From DATCYX01 sp963714425 (lineage in GTDB: Bacteria > Chloroflexota > Anaerolineae > Anaerolineales > UBA4823), in the NCBI GenBank assembly GCA_963714425.1, contig CAVQOI010000010.1:186001-250000 (forward strand): a stretch of 64,000 nucleotides of DNA, written 5' to 3'. This document shows positions 61,337 through 64,000 of the stretch, piece after piece. The notes beneath the pieces were generated by a model. It was given only the letters and a program-made list of their open reading frames with translations. It was not told where the DNA came from and did not search any database. The translations under genes were made by a program, and so were the position numbers. The number at the start of each line of letters is the position of its first letter. The stretch's first letter is position 1.

Positions 61337-63574
61337 TCATAACCTCAAACGCCAATCCAGCGCAGTGTAGCGCCGCCTCACCTTGTCATTCTTCACAGCG
61401 ATACCTATGGCACGCCGGCTGCCCACCAGCACGCACAACTGCCGGGCACGCGTCACCGCAGTGTAAAGCAGGTTGCGCTGCAGCATCATGTACTGCGCCG
61501 TAAGCAGGGGCAGCACCACGGCGGGAAATTCTGATCCCTGCGCTTTGTGCACCGAGACGGCGTATGCCAGCACCAGCTGGTCGGCTTCACTCCAGTCGTA
61601 GTCCACGCGGCGCCCCTCGAAAGCTACCGTCAGAGTATGCATCAACGCATCGAAAGCATCAATGATGCCGATATCCCCATTGAAGACTTCCTTGTCGTAG
61701 TTGTTCTGCACCTGCATGACCTTATCGCCCAGGCGTAAGGTCTGCCCGTACAGGCGCTTTTCGGCTTTCATTGCCCCCGAGGGGTTGAGCGCTGCCTGCA
61801 AGCGCTCGTTCAGTGCGTTCACACCTGCCGGGCCGCGGTACATGGGCGCCAGCACCTGCACCTGGTCGCGCGGCTGCAAGCCGAATCTGCGCGGGATGCG
61901 CTCGCAGACCACTTCCTGCACCCAGTTCCCGGCATCTTCTGCCGTCTCGGCGGGGAAGAGGAAGAAATCCCCGTCTTTGGGGAAGACCGGCATCTCGCCC
62001 TGGTTGATGCGGTGGGCGTTGGTGATGATATGCGATCCAGCCGCCTGGCGGAAGATGGCTGTCAGGCGTGTCACCGGGGCGATGCCGCTGGCGATTATGT
62101 CCCGCAGTACATCACCCGCGCCAACGGACGGCAGCTGGTCCACGTCGCCCACCAGGAGCAGGTGGGTGCCCGGCTGCAAGGCTTTGAGCAGCTGGTTTGC
62201 CAGGGTCAGGTCCAGCATGGACGTTTCGTCCAAAACAAGCATGTCGATTGGCAACGGGTTCTCGAGGTTGTGCTTGAAGCCCTCCCCGGGTGTGAAACCC
62301 AGCAAGCGGTGGATGGTGCTCGCCGGGCGCCCGGTGGCTTCAGACAGGCGCTTGGCGGCGCGCCCGGTAGGCGAAGCCAATGCGTAGCGCATACGGCGGG
62401 CTTCCAGCATGCCGATGAGCGCCTGGAGAGCGGTTGTCTTTCCCGTCCCCGGTCCGCCGGTGAGCACACTTACCGGGTGCTGCAGGGCGGCTTGTATGGC
62501 GCCGCGCTGCTCAGGAGACAAGCTTGGCTGGGCGCTGGCTTTTGGCGTCTCTTCTGGCAGGTCGATATGCCCGCCCGTGAATTTAGACTGCCCTCCTGCC
62601 AGCGCTCGCAGGCGCTCGGCGACGCCAGTCTCGCTGTAGTACAGGGGCGCCAGATAGATTGCCGGCGATGCATACACCGCCCTGGCATCCTGCAGGGACG
62701 ACCCGTCTGGGTGTCTCTCACCGCTGGCGTCCCCTGCCTCAGCGGGCAGCGCCTCCTGCCGGATGCGTTCCTGCTCCCTCAGCCGCTGCAACGCCGGCGG
62801 CACCAGGTCGGCGGAAACGCTCAGCAGCTCCATGGAGCGCTCGCTCAGCTCCTGTGTGGGTACGTACACATGACCCTCGTCGCTCATCTGCTGCAGCGTG
62901 TACACCAGCCCCGCCTCCACCCGGGAGGGGTGGTCGCTGGGCAGCCCCAACGCCCGGGCGATGCCATCTGCGGTCTTGAAGCCCACGCCGAAGATATCCC
63001 GCGCCAGCCGGTAGGGGTCGTTCTGCACCACGCCCAGCGCCTGGTCTCCGTACTGCTTGTAGATTTTCACTGCCAGGTTGGTGCTCACGCTATGGCTGTG
63101 CAGGAAGAGCATGATCTCCTTTACCTGCTTTTGCTCCTCCCAGGCGCGGGCGATCAAGGCTGTGCGCTTGGCGCCGATATCCGACACCTCGTGCAATCGC
63201 TCGGGGTGTGTCTCGATCACCTCCAGGGTGCTCTCGCCAAAGTGCCGTACGATGCGCTCCGCCAGGCGTGGTCCGATGCCCTTGACCAAACCCGAACCTA
63301 AATAGCGGCGGATGCCAGCCACCGTAGCTGGTTGGGTTTGCTCGCAGACTTCGCTTTGAAATTGCAGTCCGTGTTTGGGGTGGTTGCTCCAGCGCCCGCT
63401 CAATTGCAGGTATTCGCCGGGTGCCAGCTCGGGCAGGTTGCCTACCACGGTCACCAGCTCGTCACGACCTAAGCCAGGAGGCTTTCCCCGCTCGGGTCGC
63501 AAGCGCACCACGCTGTACCCGTTCTCTGGGTTATAGAAGGTGATTCGTTCGACAGAGCCGGTTAAAGTATCCAT
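61337..63574 (-). CDS. recD2: RecD2-type helicase (ATP-dependent, SF1)
   Basis: This 745-residue SF1B 5'-3' helicase acts in DNA repair without RecBC. The N-terminal region (about 1-90) has an OB-like GSVERITFYNPENGYSVVRL, then helix-hairpin-helix repeats (LVKGIGPRLAERIVRHFG and LHEVSDIGAKR), and the helicase motor starts with VLTGGPGTGKTTAL, LLVLDETSMLD-like MLVLDETSMLD and LVGDVDQLPSVGAGDVL. The C-terminal motif VHKAQGSEFPAVVLP and YTAVTRARQLCVLVG complete it. The ATG at 63574 is chosen; upstream codons belong to the 7-base array. Confidence 0.94.
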   Translation of the reverse strand: MDTLTGSVERITFYNPENGYSVVRLRPERGKPPGLGRDELVTVVGNLPELAPGEYLQLSGRWSNHPKHGLQFQSEVCEQTQPATVAGIRRYLGSGLVKGIGPRLAERIVRHFGESTLEVIETHPERLHEVSDIGAKRTALIARAWEEQKQVKEIMLFLHSHSVSTNLAVKIYKQYGDQALGVVQNDPYRLARDIFGVGFKTADGIARALGLPSDHPSRVEAGLVYTLQQMSDEGHVYVPTQELSERSMELLSVSADLVPPALQRLREQERIRQEALPAEAGDASGERHPDGSSLQDARAVYASPAIYLAPLYYSETGVAERLRALAGGQSKFTGGHIDLPEETPKASAQPSLSPEQRGAIQAALQHPVSVLTGGPGTGKTTALQALIGMLEARRMRYALASPTGRAAKRLSEATGRPASTIHRLLGFTPGEGFKHNLENPLPIDMLVLDETSMLDLTLANQLLKALQPGTHLLLVGDVDQLPSVGAGDVLRDIIASGIAPVTRLTAIFRQAAGSHIITNAHRINQGEMPVFPKDGDFFLFPAETAEDAGNWVQEVVCERIPRRFGLQPRDQVQVLAPMYRGPAGVNALNERLQAALNPSGAMKAEKRLYGQTLRLGDKVMQVQNNYDKEVFNGDIGIIDAFDALMHTLTVAFEGRRVDYDWSEADQLVLAYAVSVHKAQGSEFPAVVLPLLTAQYMMLQRNLLYTAVTRARQLCVLVGSRRAIGIAVKNDKVRRRYTALDWRLRL

Positions 63575-63576
63575 AA

Positions 63577-63654
63577 GTGCGAAGTGCGAGGTGCGGCGTG
63601 CGAAGCGCATCTTCGCCTAGCGCACATCGCACTCCGCACTCCGCACAGCACGCT
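63577..63654. repeat. Inverted pair of 7-base-period arrays before recD2
   Basis: Left block GTGCGAA, GTGCGAG, GTGCGGC, GTGCGAA (63577-63604); right block GCGCACA, TCGCACT, CCGCACT, CCGCACA, GCACGCT (63620-63654). GTGCG and CGCAC are reverse complements, so the blocks can fold. It lies between recD2 and the LytR_C gene and abuts the recD2 start codon. Confidence 0.85.
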
Positions 63655-63664
63655 TGAATCGAAT

Positions 63665-64000
63665 TTATGGGACGGGATTAATCCCCGCCCAGTCCGTGCC
63701 CAGGATCACAACCACATCCACCTGGCTGGTGGGGTCGTAGCGGCTGAAAATGTGGTTCTGATCGATCTTCATCAAGTCTACCAGGTACTGGACAGTATAG
63801 ACCTTGCCGGTGTAATCGAAAATGGTCGTGGTGTTATAGACCTGCTCGGCGTTTCCAGCTTCGGCGGTGATGCCCTGCGATTGCAGGTATTCAAGCGTTG
63901 TGGATGCTAAACCGGTCGTGGTTGAGCCGTTCAGGACCTGGATCTTGGGGGCTTCGGCCTGCACACGCTCGATGGGGGACAGGTTGGTTGCCGCAGGGCT
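63665..64000 (-). CDS. LytR_C-domain protein, C-terminal part (continues outside window)
   Basis: The visible 112 residues contain IQVLNGSTTTGLASTTLEYL and VVVILGTDWAGINP, the LytR C-terminal domain found at the ends of LCP-family phosphotransferases and as separate envelope proteins. The frame is open to the right edge, so the gene begins outside. A GTG at 63964 occurs inside and is not considered the start. Whether an LCP catalytic domain precedes it cannot be seen. Confidence 0.85.
   Translation of the reverse strand, partial: SPAATNLSPIERVQAEAPKIQVLNGSTTTGLASTTLEYLQSQGITAEAGNAEQVYNTTTIFDYTGKVYTVQYLVDLMKIDQNHIFSRYDPTSQVDVVVILGTDWAGINPVP

Noticed and set aside
62012..63301. Plus-strand open frame of 429 codons opposite recD2
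   Set aside because: recD2 has Walker and helicase motifs along its whole length; the antisense frame has none.

Overview
The window looks like a chromosomal piece of a Chloroflexota bacterium, most likely Anaerolineae-like. This is an inference from gene style, not from a marker gene. The hints are a SpoVS-type small protein without sporulation genes, Thr/Pro-rich linkers behind lipoprotein or membrane anchors, an F420-type DUF385 reductase, polyphosphate glucokinase plus PPK2, and many intergenic palindromes. I found no tRNA, rRNA, CRISPR array, insertion sequence or prophage gene. The left-edge gene and the right-edge gene both run out of the window.

Positions 1-17.8 kb form a plus-strand surface polysaccharide region. 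It holds five glycosyltransferases, two very large membrane proteins (one YfhO-like), a Wzz-like chain-length protein and an O-antigen ligase/polymerase. Inside it lies a c-di-GMP-I riboswitch (about 4176-4277) with an intrinsic terminator, ahead of a secreted beta-helix protein, so at least that surface protein is tied to c-di-GMP. The stretch from about 4 to 13 kb is visibly richer in A+T than the rest.

From 17.9 to 32.6 kb come a secreted metallopeptidase, adenosine deaminase, a large unknown protein, an SDR, a dienelactone-hydrolase-like lipoprotein, PPK2 and a sulfotransferase. Then follow the CoA precursor genes panB-panE-panC-coaX, a methyltransferase, and a VapBC-type toxin-antitoxin pair with a clear palindromic operator, overlapping tsaC.

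From 32.8 to 45.5 kb the minus strand carries ridA-ppgK-FIST-histidine kinase as one tightly packed unit. Next to it is a probable metal operon: two-domain multicopper oxidase, ZIP transporter, DtxR/MntR regulator, membrane-anchored DtxR-FeoA protein, and FeoB split into two genes. A promoter overlapped by a DtxR-like inverted repeat precedes the operon. Glutamate dehydrogenase follows with its own hairpin leader.

From 45.7 to 64 kb are gatB and gatC-gatA, aminotransferases, a sugar nucleotidyltransferase, an M3 peptidase, SpoVS, tandem paralogous membrane proteins, a decayed DUF1295-type remnant, a probable small RNA or leader before a GYD-domain gene, a split aconitase X, recD2 and a LytR_C-domain protein.

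The most unusual content lies between genes. One class is degenerate arrays with an exact 7-base (once 9-base) period. These often run as a forward block plus its reverse complement and invade gene ends and start codons (panB/panE, panC, the DtxR-FeoA gene, the gap between the feoB halves, recD2). A second class is a composite palindromic element: a long near-perfect hairpin whose outer arms differ at every locus, next to a conserved C-run/G-run hairpin.
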